Numbered from the stretch's first letter, positions 1-8,637 are shown. The stretch is 64,000 nucleotides of DNA from Clostridia bacterium (GCA_017522225.1 JAFWZR010000012.1:1-64000); one strand, 5' to 3'. The notes: a model not told the origin generated them from the sequence alone. Made by a program: numbers and translations.

Positions 1-1484
1 TATTTTTTATTTACATTTATAATTCCGTATTTTTTCTTGATTCTCGGAAAAGCGTGGGAATAAAACAAAACCGTAAGGAAGGTTTTACCTGCATCCGTAA
101 CATTTGAAACGGCATTTTTGATTCCGCCTTCTGCAAAATGAGTAAGCACATCAACAGCTTTATTTATAAACATATTCTTCTGTGACGCTTCTTTTTTCTT
201 TCGTGTGAAAGTCATCCAGTCAAAACAGCTTTTGACCACCAGCAGATCCTTATCAGGAATGAGCGAATAATTCTTTGACAGACTCTGAACCTGACTTGAT
301 GCTCTGGACTGCAGTAAGGCATCGTTAAGATCGATACCTTTATCTCTGATAACATCGTCACCCATCGGTGTTTTCGGAATAACAACGTAATAATTGAAAA
401 GGAAGGCATCCACATTAAGGCTCAATGCAAGAGATACTGTCTGCCTTAGCTGTTCCGGTGTCTCGTTATGAAAACCAATTATAAATGAGCCGAAGGTGGT
501 AATGCCAACCTGGGTGCACATATCGACAAAATTACGGATAAGAGTATGATCCATCGGCTTACAGATTTTTTCTCTTGTCTGAGCGCTTCCCGTTTCGAGT
601 CCGAGCATAAACCAGCGGCAGCCCGAATCGTACATTCTTCTGAGCGTTTTTATATCCTTGTAAGTGTCGGCTCTTGTTTCCGCTCCCCAGAAAAAGCTGA
701 GATTATTTTCTTCTCTGAAAGCTCTTATTTCTTCAATCTCTTCATCGGTAAGCAAAAGCAGCTCGTCGGAAAAATTCACACCGTCAAGTCCGTATTTTTC
801 TTCGAGATACTTAATCTCGTTAAGAACATATTTAAGCGGACGTTTTCTGTGCTGTGAATTGTAGAACATTGTATTATAACAGTATGTACACTTATAAGGA
901 CAACCGCGTGAGGTGTACATATACAGCATACGTTTACAGTGCGGAAACTGACGGAAGCATTTTCTGACATCGATAAGATCCCAGTTGATTTCGGGCAGGG
1001 TCGCAAGCTCGGAATCGTTAACATTTGCCGTTGAAAATACCTTCCCGTTTTCTTTATAGGTAAGCCCGTTAACGGAAGAATAATTTCTGCCTGAACAATA
1101 CTCCTCCATCAGCCGCTTCAGCTTTGTTTCCGTTTCGCCTGTTATTACAAAGTCAGCATAACCTCCATCAACAATCTGATGTGAAAATGCTGCAGCAACA
1201 ACCTCACCCCATACAACTGTCGCACCGCATTTTTTTGCAACCGTTGACACCTCTATAGCATCTTTGATTGAAGCGGTCGGCGGGATATAAAACATTGCAA
1301 AATCGGGGCCAAAAGCTGTTACCACCTTGTCTGCATCTCTGAAATCAATGCAACGGTCAAAAACCAGGACTTCATGTCCGAGAGATTGCATATAGGATGC
1401 GGTTACCATTATGCTTCTGCATACAGGATATGTAGTTCCTCGCATCAGAAAGCCTGCGGAAGGCTGTACAAACAATATTTTCAT
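1..1484 (-). CDS. B12-binding-type radical SAM protein (3' end cut by window edge)
   Basis: About 494 codons are open from an ATG at 1484 down to the left edge with no stop, so the gene is partial, though the last codons (Lys/Asn rich) suggest the end is near. Residues 1-130 look like the N-terminal cobalamin-binding-like fold of BchE-class enzymes, without the DxHxxG cobalamin-ligand motif. A radical SAM CxxxCxxC cluster motif (GCPYKCTYC) lies at about Cys195, Cys199 and Cys202, followed by a TIM-barrel-like region. Family knowledge: such enzymes do radical methylations or rearrangements with a 4Fe-4S cluster and S-adenosylmethionine. It lies 6 nt downstream of the DUF362/ferredoxin gene in one operon, which could supply electrons. 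Substrate unknown. Confidence 0.85.
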   Translation of the reverse strand, partial: MKILFVQPSAGFLMRGTTYPVCRSIMVTASYMQSLGHEVLVFDRCIDFRDADKVVTAFGPDFAMFYIPPTASIKDAIEVSTVAKKCGATVVWGEVVAAAFSHQIVDGGYADFVITGETETKLKRLMEEYCSGRNYSSVNGLTYKENGKVFSTANVNDSELATLPEINWDLIDVRKCFRQFPHCKRMLYMYTSRGCPYKCTYCYNTMFYNSQHRKRPLKYVLNEIKYLEEKYGLDGVNFSDELLLLTDEEIEEIRAFREENNLSFFWGAETRADTYKDIKTLRRMYDSGCRWFMLGLETGSAQTREKICKPMDHTLIRNFVDMCTQVGITTFGSFIIGFHNETPEQLRQTVSLALSLNVDAFLFNYYVVIPKTPMGDDVIRDKGIDLNDALLQSRASSQVQSLSKNYSLIPDKDLLVVKSCFDWMTFTRKKKEASQKNMFINKAVDVLTHFAEGGIKNAVSNVTDAGKTFLTVLFYSHAFPRIKKKYGIINVNKK

Positions 1485-1490
1485 AAAAAA

Positions 1491-2618
1491 TCATCTCTTT
1501 TTAATCTTTTTTCGGATATCAACTGCACCTTCAGGACATACCTCGTCGCAACACAGACAGCCTATACATTTATTTTTATCAAGTACAATTTTCTTATCCT
1601 TTACTGAAAGTGCTTTTGCAGGACAGGTTACAACACATTTTTTACACTGAATACATTTGCTGTTCATCTGCGGATATTTCATAAAAACCGCAGAATCCAA
1701 TTTAACAAAAAGCGTATTTAAGCGTGCAACAATTTTACCGCCCGTGCTTTCAGCCATTTTCAGATCAGGTAAAACAATAGGCGAATCAGGTCTGAAATCC
1801 GTATCACCAACAGCTGTAAAATCTGAGGTGATCAGACCTTTTTTCTCCGCTGCGGTAATTGTCGGAACCTGATTTTTCGGTACACCCAGAATTTCGGCAA
1901 CAAAAGAATCAAGTCCGAAAACATCCTTACCCGAAAACGTAAGTCCGAGATATCTCTTTTTTCCGTTCGTCGGACCGTTACCTTCCATAATATCTACAGC
2001 ATCAATTATCGTAAAATCCGCGTCCACGGTGGCAGCAAGCTCAACAAGCATATTGGAAAAGTCACTGACCCCCGGATATTTAGCGTGAAAAGCAGGCTTC
2101 TGCAGACCCGGAATTGTGCCGAAAATATTTTTGACACCTGCAGTAATGCATGTGATATTATGAGTTTTAAGCTTAGGCAGATTAATGATATAATCTGCAT
2201 TCTTAATGATATTTATTATATTGAACTTACGGTTTACTAAGCCGTCAGCGGTTTCAATATCAGAGCTTTCAAAATCCGTGTTCAGGTGAGCGTACTCTGA
2301 CAAAAAATCATATCCCGTTTTTTTGTACACATCCTGCATCTGAGAAAACAGCAGAAGTGCACCACCCGGACAATCGGCAATAATAATATTATTAACACCG
2401 ATATCGCGAAGACACCTGATCACGGCAAACACAAGGCGCGGATTTGTTGTTACCGAAAATGCAGCCTCCTTATCCGTAACAAGGTTAGGCTTTAAAACAA
2501 CCCTTGCATTTTCGGGTATTTCCGCCTTTATATTATGCACTTCAAAGTGTTTTTTTACTGCGGAATAGAGTATTTCATCATCGTAATTTTCAGTTTTATA
2601 CACTGCATAGGTATTCAT
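1491..2618 (-). CDS. DUF362 protein with C-terminal 2x[4Fe-4S] ferredoxin domain
   Basis: 375 residues. The first ~300 residues match the DUF362 family (VVLKPNLV near the N-terminus, a conserved NLPKLKTH motif). The last ~65 residues carry two classical clusters, CIQCKKCVVTCP and CIGCLCCDEVCP, each CxxCxxCxxxCP. The start is the second of two in-frame ATGs (2618): GAGGG lies 6 nt before it, while the ATG at 2624 overlaps that Shine-Dalgarno site. The role is probably electron transfer; DUF362 itself has no firmly known reaction. First gene of an operon with the downstream radical SAM gene, with its own promoter at 2639-2667. Confidence 0.9.
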   Translation of the reverse strand: MNTYAVYKTENYDDEILYSAVKKHFEVHNIKAEIPENARVVLKPNLVTDKEAAFSVTTNPRLVFAVIRCLRDIGVNNIIIADCPGGALLLFSQMQDVYKKTGYDFLSEYAHLNTDFESSDIETADGLVNRKFNIINIIKNADYIINLPKLKTHNITCITAGVKNIFGTIPGLQKPAFHAKYPGVSDFSNMLVELAATVDADFTIIDAVDIMEGNGPTNGKKRYLGLTFSGKDVFGLDSFVAEILGVPKNQVPTITAAEKKGLITSDFTAVGDTDFRPDSPIVLPDLKMAESTGGKIVARLNTLFVKLDSAVFMKYPQMNSKCIQCKKCVVTCPAKALSVKDKKIVLDKNKCIGCLCCDEVCPEGAVDIRKKIKKR

Positions 2619-2638
2619 AAGCATCCCTCACTGTTGGA

Positions 2639-2667
2639 ATTATATATTATTTAAGAATTATAGTCAA
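2639..2667 (-). promoter_or_regulatory. Sigma-A promoter of the DUF362-radical SAM operon
   Basis: On the minus strand TTGACT (2667-2662) and TATAAT (2644-2639) are 17 bp apart, about 20 bp before the chosen start. Confidence 0.75.
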
Positions 2668-2684
2668 TGTTACGTATAAAGAAA

Positions 2685-2710
2685 AGACGGTGTACCAAAG
2701 CACACCGTCT
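2685..2710 (-). terminator. Rho-independent terminator of the dockerin gene
   Basis: 9-bp stem (AGACGGTGT / ACACCGTCT) with an 8-nt loop, followed on the minus strand by TTTCTTT. Confidence 0.85.
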
Positions 2711-2726
2711 GATATGATTGTAAATT

Positions 2727-3395
2727 TTATGCAAGTCCTACGCACTTGCGAAGAATTTTAAGTGCATCAAAGCTGTTAATTGCACCGTCAGCATGAATAT
2801 CTGCAAGAAGCTGCTGATCCGCATTAAGCTTGATGAGCTGAACTGTGCTCTGAAGCACTGTAAGAGCATCTGTTGAGTTGATTGTACCGTCTGCATCAAC
2901 ATCGCCGAGCTCCGACATAATTTTGATTTTATATGTCGTATAAACGTTTATATTCTCGGGGAAATAAATCTCGATAGTATTTTCGCCGACTTTATATCCG
3001 CCCTTGGGAGAGCCCCAGATATTCTGCAGAACAACACCGTCGGAAGTAACTGTTTCTGCATATGAAATTTTGCGTGTCGAACCGTTGGTATAAGTTACCT
3101 TAACAACAAGGCCGTTCATATCGAGCATACCTACGTCCTGATAATGTGAAAACATACCGCCACGGTGCATAAATGATATTACGCCCTCTCTCGGAACAAA
3201 AGTACCGAAACCTTCATTCTCCGGAAACTGCCAATAGCCGTAATCCCAGTCAGTACCGCGGAAAAATGCTGTTTTGTCCGGAAGCTTTTCAACTTCAATT
3301 TTTTTGATATCCGCTGCAAAACCGTCTACAGCAAACAAAGACATCATCATCACAAGTGACAGTGCAAGTGCAGTGACTTTCTTTAATACTCTCAT
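2727..3395 (-). CDS. Secreted Ig-like protein with C-terminal dockerin module
   Basis: 222 residues from the ATG at 3395, which has AGGAGG 9 nt upstream; an upstream in-frame ATG (3455) lies inside the promoter and is rejected. A signal peptide (MRVLKKVTALALSL, then a hydrophobic core to AAD) leads the protein. The middle contains a KxAFFRGTDWD...LVVKVTYTNGSTRKI pattern typical of bacterial Ig-like domains, with an insertion. The last ~60 residues hold two duplicated calcium-binding repeats (DVDADGTINSTDA and DIHADGAINSFDA), a type I dockerin. Dockerins dock onto cohesins in family knowledge; no cohesin is seen here, so the partner is unknown. Own promoter and terminator, so a single-gene unit. 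Confidence 0.85.
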   Translation of the reverse strand: MRVLKKVTALALSLVMMMSLFAVDGFAADIKKIEVEKLPDKTAFFRGTDWDYGYWQFPENEGFGTFVPREGVISFMHRGGMFSHYQDVGMLDMNGLVVKVTYTNGSTRKISYAETVTSDGVVLQNIWGSPKGGYKVGENTIEIYFPENINVYTTYKIKIMSELGDVDADGTINSTDALTVLQSTVQLIKLNADQQLLADIHADGAINSFDALKILRKCVGLA

Positions 3396-3426
3396 TCTTA
3401 ATATCCTCCTGTTTTTAATGTGATTT

Positions 3427-3455
3427 ATTATAATATTTATATTCAAAAAAGTCAA
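3427..3455 (-). promoter_or_regulatory. Sigma-A promoter of the dockerin gene
   Basis: TTGACT (3455-3450) and TATAAT (3432-3427), 17 bp spacing on the minus strand. Confidence 0.8.
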
Positions 3456-3466
3456 ACATAATATTG

Positions 3467-4342
3467 TTAAATACCACTCAGATCAAACGGCGGTATATAA
3501 TCGGCAGATGATGATTCAGGTTCCTGAATAAAAATATTCTCCAATCCTGTTTTTTCTGCGTGATTAAGCACGATGTCGTATTCACGCTCAGACAGTTTAC
3601 GATTGATTGTCGGATACTTATTAGCCTTACCGCACGGTGTGTACTGACTCATAAGACTGACAATTGTATCCTCGGGCAGATTTGCCTTTACCCAATCAAG
3701 GACTTTGATTGCCTGACTGACATTGCCCGGTAAAACAAGATGCCTTATAATAAGTCCCCTCTGCATTATACCGTCAGAGTCAAAAACATTTTCTTTAACC
3801 TGTCGCTGCATTTCAACAACAGCACTTGATGCAACCGAAAAATAATCCTCTGCACCGCTGTATTTTTTTGATACGGCTTCACTTACATATTTGATATCTG
3901 TAAGATAAATATCTGCAAGTCCTTCACCCTTTTTCAGTGTTTCAGCATCGTCATATCCGCCAGTATTCCACACAACGGGAATATGCGGCTTATACTTTTG
4001 CAGAGTGTCAAAAAGCTGAAGCGAGTAATGCGTGGGATTGACAAGATTTATATTGTGTGCACCCCGGTTTTCGAGATCCTTGAAAATTTCAATCAGTCTG
4101 TCATCGGAAATAAGCTTACCGAAGCAGTCCTTACTGATTTCATAATTCTGGCAGTAAACACATTTTAGTGAACAACCCGAAAAGAAAACAGTTCCGCTTC
4201 CTCTGTCCCCGCTGATGCAGGGCTCTTCCCAGAAATGGAGTGCGGCACGTGCAACCTTGTAGTCGGCAGGCACACCGCAGACACCATTTTGTCGGGTACG
4301 GTCAATATTGCATTTTCTCGGACAGGAATTGCAGACAAACAT
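3467..4342 (-). CDS. Radical SAM protein, PflA-like activating-enzyme family
   Basis: 291 residues. N-terminal cysteines (CNSCPRKCN, then CGVP) precede the radical SAM motif CSLKCVYC at about residues 55-62. Similar proteins are annotated as putative pyruvate formate-lyase activating enzymes, but no glycyl-radical enzyme gene is nearby, so the target is unknown. The ATG at 4342 has GAGG 8 nt upstream; a GTG three codons earlier abuts that site and is rejected. Divergent from the cyclophilin gene, with promoters sharing a -35 region. Confidence 0.85.
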   Translation of the reverse strand: MFVCNSCPRKCNIDRTRQNGVCGVPADYKVARAALHFWEEPCISGDRGSGTVFFSGCSLKCVYCQNYEISKDCFGKLISDDRLIEIFKDLENRGAHNINLVNPTHYSLQLFDTLQKYKPHIPVVWNTGGYDDAETLKKGEGLADIYLTDIKYVSEAVSKKYSGAEDYFSVASSAVVEMQRQVKENVFDSDGIMQRGLIIRHLVLPGNVSQAIKVLDWVKANLPEDTIVSLMSQYTPCGKANKYPTINRKLSEREYDIVLNHAEKTGLENIFIQEPESSSADYIPPFDLSGI

Positions 4343-4363
4343 CTTTCTCACCTCACAGCTTTT

Positions 4364-4391
4364 ATTATAGCATAAAAAATTTTCTTGTCTA
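4364..4391 (-). promoter_or_regulatory. Promoter of the PflA-like gene
   Basis: TAGACA (4391-4386) and TATAAT (4369-4364), 16 bp apart on the minus strand. Its -35 overlaps the -35 of the opposite promoter. Confidence 0.7.
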
Positions 4392-4413
4392 TAAGTTGGT
4401 ATTATGGTATAAT
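4385..4413 (+). promoter_or_regulatory. Promoter of the cyclophilin-alr-ybaK operon
   Basis: TTGTCT (4385-4390) and TATAAT (4408-4413), 17 bp apart; shares five bases of its -35 with the divergent promoter. Confidence 0.75.
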
Positions 4414-4444
4414 AATTTTCAATTAATTTACGAGGTGGAAAACT

Positions 4445-5077
4445 ATGAAAAAAATACTTTGCGCTTTATTGTGTATTCTTATGGTTATAACAGGCTTTAC
4501 TGCTTGCGGTAAGACTGAGGAAAAGCCTGAAAACGACACAAACACAACTTCTGCAAATGCATCAGCTTCAACTGATTCCTTAAGCGGTCTTCATCACGTT
4601 GAGATGGTGATTAAGGGCTACGGTACGGTTAAACTTGAGCTCAATGCCGACGAAGCGCCTATCACCGTTGCAAACTTTATTGCACTTGCAAATGACGGAT
4701 TCTATGACGGTGTACCCTTCCACAGACTTGACAAGGACTTTGTTCTTCAGGGCGGCGATCCCGACGGAGACGGCTTCGGAGGCTCTGATAATCCCATCAA
4801 GGGTGAGTTTTATGCAAACGGTGTTCAGAACAACATCAAGCATAAGCGCGGTGTAATTTCAATGGCACGTACAGGTGACCCGAACAGTGCATCATCACAG
4901 TTCTTCATCTGCCTTGATGATATGACCGCAAGTTCACTTGACGGAAACTATGCTGCTTTCGGTCACATCACCGAGGGTATGGACGTTATCGACAAGCTGT
5001 GTGAAAACACGCCCGAATCAAATGCACTCCCCAAGGATTTGCAGCCGATTATTGAAACTATAAAAGTAATTGACTAA
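4445..5077 (+). CDS. Lipoprotein peptidyl-prolyl cis-trans isomerase (cyclophilin type)
   Basis: 210 residues. A lipoprotein signal with lipobox ITGFTAC anchors it outside the membrane, followed by a Thr/Ser/Asn-rich linker to about residue 45 and a cyclophilin domain. Visible family motifs are VPFHRLDKDFVLQGGDPDGDG, ISMARTGDPNSASSQFFICL and YAAFGHITEGMDV. It should catalyse prolyl isomerisation in exported proteins. GAGGTGG precedes the ATG. It is followed by alanine racemase with only 12 nt between, indicating an operon. Confidence 0.93.
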   Translation: MKKILCALLCILMVITGFTACGKTEEKPENDTNTTSANASASTDSLSGLHHVEMVIKGYGTVKLELNADEAPITVANFIALANDGFYDGVPFHRLDKDFVLQGGDPDGDGFGGSDNPIKGEFYANGVQNNIKHKRGVISMARTGDPNSASSQFFICLDDMTASSLDGNYAAFGHITEGMDVIDKLCENTPESNALPKDLQPIIETIKVID

Positions 5078-5089
5078 GAGGTGCTTGCT

Positions 5090-6262
5090 TTGAGCAGTCT
5101 TGATTATCTTAACAGAGTATATCTTCGTATTGATCTGGACAGAATCTGTTCCAATGTTCAGAAAATTATAAAAAAGGTCGGTACCGATACCCGTGTTATG
5201 CCCGTTGTTAAAGCAGACGCATACGGTCACGGTGCAATTGAGGTTACAAAGGCACTCAGCGAAATCGGTACTTACGGTTTTGCGGTTGCAACCGTTGGTG
5301 AAGCTCTCGCACTACGCCGTGCAGGTATCACAAAGCCGATACTTATTCTTGACTTTGTTTTCCCGAATCAGTTCGAAACAATTATCCGAAACGATATTAT
5401 GCTGACTGTCTTCCAGTACGGTATTGCAAAAAGCCTTAACGAGGCAGCAATCGAAATGGGAACAACAGCACATATACACCTTAAGGTTGACACGGGTATG
5501 GGACGAATCGGTTACATCCCGAATGACGAAAGTGTGGAAGAAATAAGAAAAATTTCTGAGCTTTCAAACATTGAAATCGACGGTATTTTCACTCATTTTG
5601 CCTGTGCTGACTCCGCTGACAAAACTTCAATGAACACTCAGCTTGAGCGTTTCAGAGATTTTGTAGCCAAGCTTGAAAATCTCGGTATTGATATTCCGAT
5701 CAAGCACGTTTGCAACAGCGCGGCAATAATTGATATGCAGGACGATTTTCTCAATATGGTCAGAAGCGGAATTATCACATACGGTCTTTTCCCCTCGGAC
5801 GAGGTCAACAAGGAAAGCCTTGATGTAAAGCCAGCAATGGAGCTGCACAGCGTTGTTATTAATGTAAAGACCATCAACAAGGGTGACACAGTCAGCTACG
5901 GCTCAACCTATGTTGCTGAAAAGCCGACTGTTATTGCGACAATTCCCGTAGGCTATGCAGACGGCTATCCCCGTCAGCTTTCAAACAAGGGCTGTGTACT
6001 GATTCACGGCAAGCGTGCAAAAATTGTAGGCAGAGTATGTATGGATCAGTTTATGGTTGATGTTACTGACATCCCCGATGTGCTTATAGGTGACAACGTC
6101 ACTCTTGTAGGCAGAGACGGTGACGAATGTATAACCTGTGAGGAAATCGGTGAAATTTCAGGCAGATTCAATTATGAATTTCTTTGCTGTATTACACGAC
6201 GCGTTCCGAGAGTATACATCCGTAACGGTAAAACAAAGAAAATCGTTGACTATTTAGAGTGA
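5090..6262 (+). CDS. alr: Alanine racemase
   Basis: PLP enzyme interconverting L- and D-alanine for peptidoglycan. 390 residues, usual length. The PLP-lysine motif VVKADAYGHG lies at about residue 40 and the C-terminal catalytic tyrosine region is SYGSTYVAEKPT; GRVCMDQFMVDVT is also typical. Start choice: a GTG at 5081 is in frame but lies within the AGAGGTG Shine-Dalgarno stretch (5077-5083); the TTG at 5090 is 6 nt after that stretch and is preferred. Second gene of the operon, 4 nt ahead of the YbaK gene. Confidence 0.95.
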   Translation: MSSLDYLNRVYLRIDLDRICSNVQKIIKKVGTDTRVMPVVKADAYGHGAIEVTKALSEIGTYGFAVATVGEALALRRAGITKPILILDFVFPNQFETIIRNDIMLTVFQYGIAKSLNEAAIEMGTTAHIHLKVDTGMGRIGYIPNDESVEEIRKISELSNIEIDGIFTHFACADSADKTSMNTQLERFRDFVAKLENLGIDIPIKHVCNSAAIIDMQDDFLNMVRSGIITYGLFPSDEVNKESLDVKPAMELHSVVINVKTINKGDTVSYGSTYVAEKPTVIATIPVGYADGYPRQLSNKGCVLIHGKRAKIVGRVCMDQFMVDVTDIPDVLIGDNVTLVGRDGDECITCEEIGEISGRFNYEFLCCITRRVPRVYIRNGKTKKIVDYLE

Positions 6263-6266
6263 TATT

Positions 6267-6752
6267 ATGACACAGAAAACAGAAAAAACAAATGTTATGC
6301 GTATTCTGGAGCAAAAGAAAATACCCTACACTCCGCACTTCTATCCGCACGGCGAGGGTATTCCGACTGATGGTGTAACGGTTGCAAATTTTGTGGGTAA
6401 AGCTGTTGAATCAGTTTACAAAACGCTCGTTACACGCTCCGCAAGTAAAAACTATTATGTTTTTGTTATTCCCGTTGCCGAGCATCTGGACCTGAAAAAG
6501 GCCGCAAAGGCCGTGGGAGAAAAATCAATAGAAATGATCAGGCAGGATGAGCTGCTGCCGCTGACAGGATATATCCACGGCGGTTGCAGTCCCGTGGGAA
6601 TGAAAAAGCTTTTCAAAACTACATTCCACGAGGCTGTATCCTCGCTTGAGACTGTTGCTGTCAGCGCAGGAAAGGTCGGAGCGCAGATTGAGGTTGCACC
6701 CGACAGACTTATTAAACTCGTGAACGGCAGGCTGGCAGATATTATTTCTTAA
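6267..6752 (+). CDS. ybaK: YbaK/EbsC-type aminoacyl-tRNA deacylase
   Basis: 161 residues, full length for the family, which clears mischarged Cys-tRNA(Pro) or Cys-tRNA(Cys). Family features include VYKTLVTRS, the invariant lysine in the DLKKAAKAVG segment, and GYIHGGCSPVGMKK. Start ATG 4 nt after the alr stop, with a weak ribosome site (GAGTGAT). Its 3' end overlaps the convergent small membrane protein gene by 11 bp. Confidence 0.9.
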   Translation: MTQKTEKTNVMRILEQKKIPYTPHFYPHGEGIPTDGVTVANFVGKAVESVYKTLVTRSASKNYYVFVIPVAEHLDLKKAAKAVGEKSIEMIRQDELLPLTGYIHGGCSPVGMKKLFKTTFHEAVSSLETVAVSAGKVGAQIEVAPDRLIKLVNGRLADIIS

Positions 6753-6909
6753 GCACAAATGAATTAAGCAGATAACCTGTTACGGCACCCGCAAGGGTGC
6801 CTATTATCATATCTATGACAATGTTGCCCTCAATGATAAATGACATCACTGCACCGACAATAACGCCGACAACGGCAAATATCAGACTGAATTTTGTTGT
6901 ATTACTCAA
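6742..6909 (-). CDS. Small two-helix membrane protein, function unknown
   Basis: 55 residues from a TTG at 6909, chosen because GAGGTGAT lies at ideal distance; longer in-frame starts ahead lack a site. Two hydrophobic helices with small-residue patterns (AVVGVIVGAVMSF and MIIGTLAGAVTGYLL) resemble glycine-zipper membrane peptides. The protein ends Lys-Lys. It overlaps the ybaK 3' end tail to tail by 11 bp. No function can be given. Confidence 0.65.
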   Translation of the reverse strand: MSNTTKFSLIFAVVGVIVGAVMSFIIEGNIVIDMIIGTLAGAVTGYLLNSFVLKK

Positions 6910-6993
6910 CTGTATCACCTCACAACAAAAGTATAACATATTTGTGCAAAACATACAATATTCTTTTTTTTAACAATAAAGTAGCTTTTAAGA

Positions 6994-7022
6994 TTGAATT
7001 TTATATAGCGCTATGGTATAAT
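6994..7022 (+). promoter_or_regulatory. Promoter of first GPH transporter, with palindrome in the spacer
   Basis: TTGAAT (6994-6999) and TATAAT (7017-7022), 17 bp spacer. The spacer holds the perfect 10-bp palindrome ATAGCGCTAT at 7005-7014, placed where a repressor would block RNA polymerase. Confidence 0.75.
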
Positions 7023-7053
7023 TTATAAAATTATGTTTGAAAGGGGCGGTATA

Positions 7054-8577
7054 ATGGCAGATACTGCTGCTGCTGTTCAGGATACAGTAACTGAACAGGC
7101 AGAAATTAAAGCCGGACGCACCATATCCAACAGCCGACGTTATGTCGGATCGAAAGAAACGATTGCGTACGTTGTTTATGATATCTCTCAGAGCTTTAAC
7201 ATAAACAAGTATCAGGATGTTTTTATCACGGATATTGTTCAGATTGGTTTGAGCTTCCAGACTCTCGTTACATTCATAATCGGTATCTGGGATGTTATCA
7301 ATGACGTTTTCCTTGCTGCTATTGTTGACAGAACCAGAACAAGATTAGGTAAATTCAGACCGTGGCTTCTTGTAGCTGCAGGTCCCGGATTTTTACTTTC
7401 TCTGGTTTACTGGCTTCTTCCTGTTCTCTTTGCAGGAACGAGTCCGTATCACGCAGGCAAGCTGGCGTTCTATATGATATTCCAGCTTATCAACAACCTG
7501 AACGGTTCGCTTAACGCAATCTCAAGAACAGGTATGCTTTCCACAATCACACCGAATGTTATTGAAAGAACAAGACTTATCACTCAGGCAAGCTTGTTCT
7601 CAGGCTTCATTGAGAAGGCACCCGAAATTCTTATGGGTCTTCTTATTGACCTTGTTAATCACGGTGCAATCAAGATTCCGATGAAATCACTTTATGTTAC
7701 TGCAGGTGTTTTCACTTCAGCAGTCGTTAGTGCAATGGGTCTGTTCTTTGTATTCTCAACCAAGGAAAGAGTTCTTCAGCGTACTGAAAAGCCGAGCGTT
7801 CTTCAGGGCTTCAAGTCGATCTTCAACAACAAGCCTTTGCTGATCCTCACTCTTACAGAGTTCCTTTCAGCATTCGGTCTGAATACAGGACTTAACTACT
7901 ACTACATCAATGTTCTCGGCTTTGCTTCAATGAGTACTATTGTTGGTATTCCCGGTGCTTTCGTATCCCCTGCAAGCTACGCTTTTGTTACAAAGGCACG
8001 TGAGAAGTTCTCAACAAGAACACTCTGGATCGCAAGCTCACATATCAGTGATGTTCTTATGCTTGGCGTATTCGCTGTAGGTTCCATCAACAAGAACTAC
8101 AAGAAGCTTGCTGTTATGATTCCTGCATTTATGCTCAGAGAAACAATCTGGATGTTCTTCTGGGGTATCAAGAGTGTTATTCCTGAAGAAATGCGTAACG
8201 AAGCTATCGACTACGGTGAGTGGAAGAACGGCTACCGTACAGAAGGTATGACAGGTGTTGCGAAGAACCTTGCTCAGAAGCTTGTTGGTACTCTCGGCGG
8301 TACAATCAAGTCAGCAATCCTGGCAAGCATTGGCTACAAGGAAGGCGCAGGCTTCGGTAACCAGTCAGCAAAGACTGAGTACCTCCTCTTTATGATGTCT
8401 ACATTGCTCCCGACAGCTACAGGTATCTTCGGACTTATTCCGAAATTCTTCTATGACCTTTCAGGTGAGAAGAAGGATCGTATGTACCGTGAGCTTTCAG
8501 AACGCAGACAGGCAGTTGTTGACCAGATGAAAGTGGTTGACGGTGACAAAATAGCTGACGGTAACACAGAGGCTTAA
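7054..8577 (+). CDS. GPH-family sugar:cation symporter (MFS), copy 1
   Basis: 507 residues, about 12 membrane helices. The pattern DVINDVFLAAIVDRTRTRLGKFRPWLL is the hallmark of the glycoside-pentoside-hexuronide family between helices 2 and 3. A long N-terminal tail of ~25 residues precedes the first helix. Substrate not predictable; likely an oligosaccharide or glycoside. The ATG at 7054 with AAAGGGGCGG upstream is chosen over the in-frame ATG at 7033, which would sit on the ribosome site. Followed by a paralogue about 80 percent identical by eye, in tandem, with its own promoter. Confidence 0.92.
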   Translation: MADTAAAVQDTVTEQAEIKAGRTISNSRRYVGSKETIAYVVYDISQSFNINKYQDVFITDIVQIGLSFQTLVTFIIGIWDVINDVFLAAIVDRTRTRLGKFRPWLLVAAGPGFLLSLVYWLLPVLFAGTSPYHAGKLAFYMIFQLINNLNGSLNAISRTGMLSTITPNVIERTRLITQASLFSGFIEKAPEILMGLLIDLVNHGAIKIPMKSLYVTAGVFTSAVVSAMGLFFVFSTKERVLQRTEKPSVLQGFKSIFNNKPLLILTLTEFLSAFGLNTGLNYYYINVLGFASMSTIVGIPGAFVSPASYAFVTKAREKFSTRTLWIASSHISDVLMLGVFAVGSINKNYKKLAVMIPAFMLRETIWMFFWGIKSVIPEEMRNEAIDYGEWKNGYRTEGMTGVAKNLAQKLVGTLGGTIKSAILASIGYKEGAGFGNQSAKTEYLLFMMSTLLPTATGIFGLIPKFFYDLSGEKKDRMYRELSERRQAVVDQMKVVDGDKIADGNTEA

Positions 8578-8594
8578 TTAACTCAAATACATTA

Positions 8595-8624
8595 ACGGAG
8601 GCAATGAAAATTGTCTCCGTTTTA
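8595..8624 (+). terminator. Terminator of GPH transporter copy 1
   Basis: 11-bp stem (8595-8605 with 8610-8620, one G-T pair), GAAA tetraloop, then TTTT. Confidence 0.9.
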
Positions 8625-8637
8625 TTCTTTTTTGATG

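Noticed and set aside
212..1024. Short open frames inside the left-edge gene
   Set aside because: They lie in other frames of a continuous radical SAM frame that is open to the window edge.
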